Shown: positions 4,551 through 5,161 of the stretch, one piece after another | Layout of the letters: each line of letters starts with the position of its first letter | Position numbering within the stretch: position 1 is the first letter of the stretch | Assembly: GCA_012728155.1 (NCBI GenBank) | Contig: JAAYFR010000120.1 | Coordinates: forward strand, 1-5,161 | From: Bacteroidales bacterium | GTDB taxonomy: Bacteria > Bacteroidota > Bacteroidia > Bacteroidales > Dysgonomonadaceae | DNA length: 5,161 nt | Reading direction: 5' to 3' | Made by a program: the position numbers and the translations under genes | The notes under the pieces: generated by a model | Told to the model about the DNA's origin: nothing | Databases searched by the model: none | The model's input: only the letters and a program-made list of their open reading frames with translations

Positions 4551-5161
4551 ATGAATGTTCAGGAAAGAGTTGATTTTGCACGTATTGCCGAAGCGATCGC
4601 CTATATCCGGCAGGATTTCAAACAACAGCCCGGCTTAGAAGCGATAGCGGAAAAGGTGGGGTTGAGTCCGGCACATTTTCAGCGTATGTTTACCCGTTGG
4701 GCCGGTGTAAGTCCAAAGAAGTTCCTTCAATACACCACCATAGAGTATGCCAAGCGAATGTTGAAGGAGGGGAGATCTTCCCTGTTTGATGCGGCGTATG
4801 AATCCGGCCTGTCGGGTACCGGACGTCTGCACGACCTGTTCATAACAATAGAGGGGATGACTCCGGGTGAATACAAAAACGGTGGGGAGAACCTCTCGAT
4901 CCACTACAGTTTTACCGGCACCCCGTTTGGTAAGATAATTGTGGCGGCCACACCCAAAGGTCTTTGTTATATGGCATTCGCCGATGGTGAACAGGAGGCT
5001 TTCGAAGCTCTTCGGACCCTATTTCCCAAGGCTGGTTATCACCAAAGAACAGATGAAATACAGCAAAAGGCTCTCTCTTTCTTCTCGCGGGATTGGAGTG
5101 AACCCGATGGACTGAAATGCCATTTGAGAGGAACTGATTTCCAGTTGAAGGTGTGGGAGAC
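4551..5161 (+). CDS. AraC-type HTH / methylated-DNA-[protein]-cysteine S-methyltransferase fusion, 3'-truncated by window
   Basis: The first 203 codons are in the window and the gene continues beyond the right edge. Residues about 10-110 form an AraC-family DNA-binding domain with two helix-turn-helix units (LEAIAEKVGLSPAHFQRMF near 29-47; LFDAAYESGLSGTGRLHDLF near 78-97, closed by GMTPGEYK). Residues about 115-190 resemble the N-terminal domain of O6-alkylguanine-DNA alkyltransferases (SFTGTPFGKIIVAATPKGLCYMAF). LRGTDFQLKVWE (192-203) opens the DNA-binding/catalytic domain. The alkyl-accepting cysteine in the PCHR motif should follow outside the window. The family removes O6-methyl groups from guanine by suicidal transfer to that cysteine. 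There is no N-terminal Ada zinc/phosphotriester domain, so this is an Ada-like fusion lacking the methyl-phosphotriester sensor. GAGAG lies directly before the ATG, too close for an ideal ribosome binding site. Confidence 0.9.
   Translation, partial: MNVQERVDFARIAEAIAYIRQDFKQQPGLEAIAEKVGLSPAHFQRMFTRWAGVSPKKFLQYTTIEYAKRMLKEGRSSLFDAAYESGLSGTGRLHDLFITIEGMTPGEYKNGGENLSIHYSFTGTPFGKIIVAATPKGLCYMAFADGEQEAFEALRTLFPKAGYHQRTDEIQQKALSFFSRDWSEPDGLKCHLRGTDFQLKVWE

Noticed and set aside
4635..4904. An 89-codon minus-strand frame inside the alkyltransferase gene
   Set aside because: It is antisense to the AraC-type DNA-binding domain, which is clear on the plus strand.
1..5161. Mobile elements, CRISPR arrays, tRNA or rRNA genes
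   Set aside because: No transposase-like protein, regularly spaced repeats, or structured RNA gene could be seen. The only tandem repeat is the short one in nrfH.

Overview
The window looks like part of a Bacteroidales-type genome (phylum Bacteroidota). The basis is the gene content (an nrfH-nrfA pair followed by resB- and ccsA-like genes), start codons without clear Shine-Dalgarno sequences but with A/T-rich leaders, and one perfect match to the Bacteroidota -7 promoter box (TAnnTTTG). Base composition is near even, and genus cannot be decided from this stretch.

Layout. On the minus strand, read from right to left, lie nrfH (3671-3054, tetrahaem quinol dehydrogenase), nrfA (2934-1438, pentahaem nitrite reductase), a ResB-like cytochrome c assembly protein (1359-88) and the first 30 codons of a CcsA/ResC-like partner (91-1, running off the left edge). 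The last two genes overlap by ATGA. On the plus strand, transcribed away from nrfH, lie a Crp/Fnr-family regulator (3786-4484) and an AraC-HTH/O6-alkylguanine-DNA alkyltransferase fusion (from 4551, running off the right edge). The 114-bp divergent region between nrfH and the regulator holds the probable control sites.

How it works together. NrfH takes electrons from menaquinol and passes them to NrfA, which reduces nitrite to ammonium on the outer side of the cytoplasmic membrane. Both proteins need covalent haem: four CxxCH sites in NrfH, and four CxxCH plus one CxxCK in NrfA. The ResB/CcsA pair (System II cytochrome c maturation) is placed to supply it, perhaps as a lyase dedicated to the CxxCK site. 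The divergent Crp/Fnr protein has exactly four cysteines (CxxC and CxxxC), which suggests a metal-cluster or thiol sensor of O2, NO or nitrite-derived stress. A TGTAA-N6-TGACG palindrome in the divergent region is its most likely operator. The alkyltransferase would repair alkylated DNA, which can arise from nitrosation chemistry, but its link to the nrf genes is only by position.

The core is a known respiratory nitrite ammonification locus, and I do not see a wholly new system. The points most worth a second look are the four-cysteine regulator with its candidate operator, the near-perfect 21-bp in-frame duplication at the start of nrfH, the two hairpins between nrfH and nrfA, and the linked haem-lyase genes.
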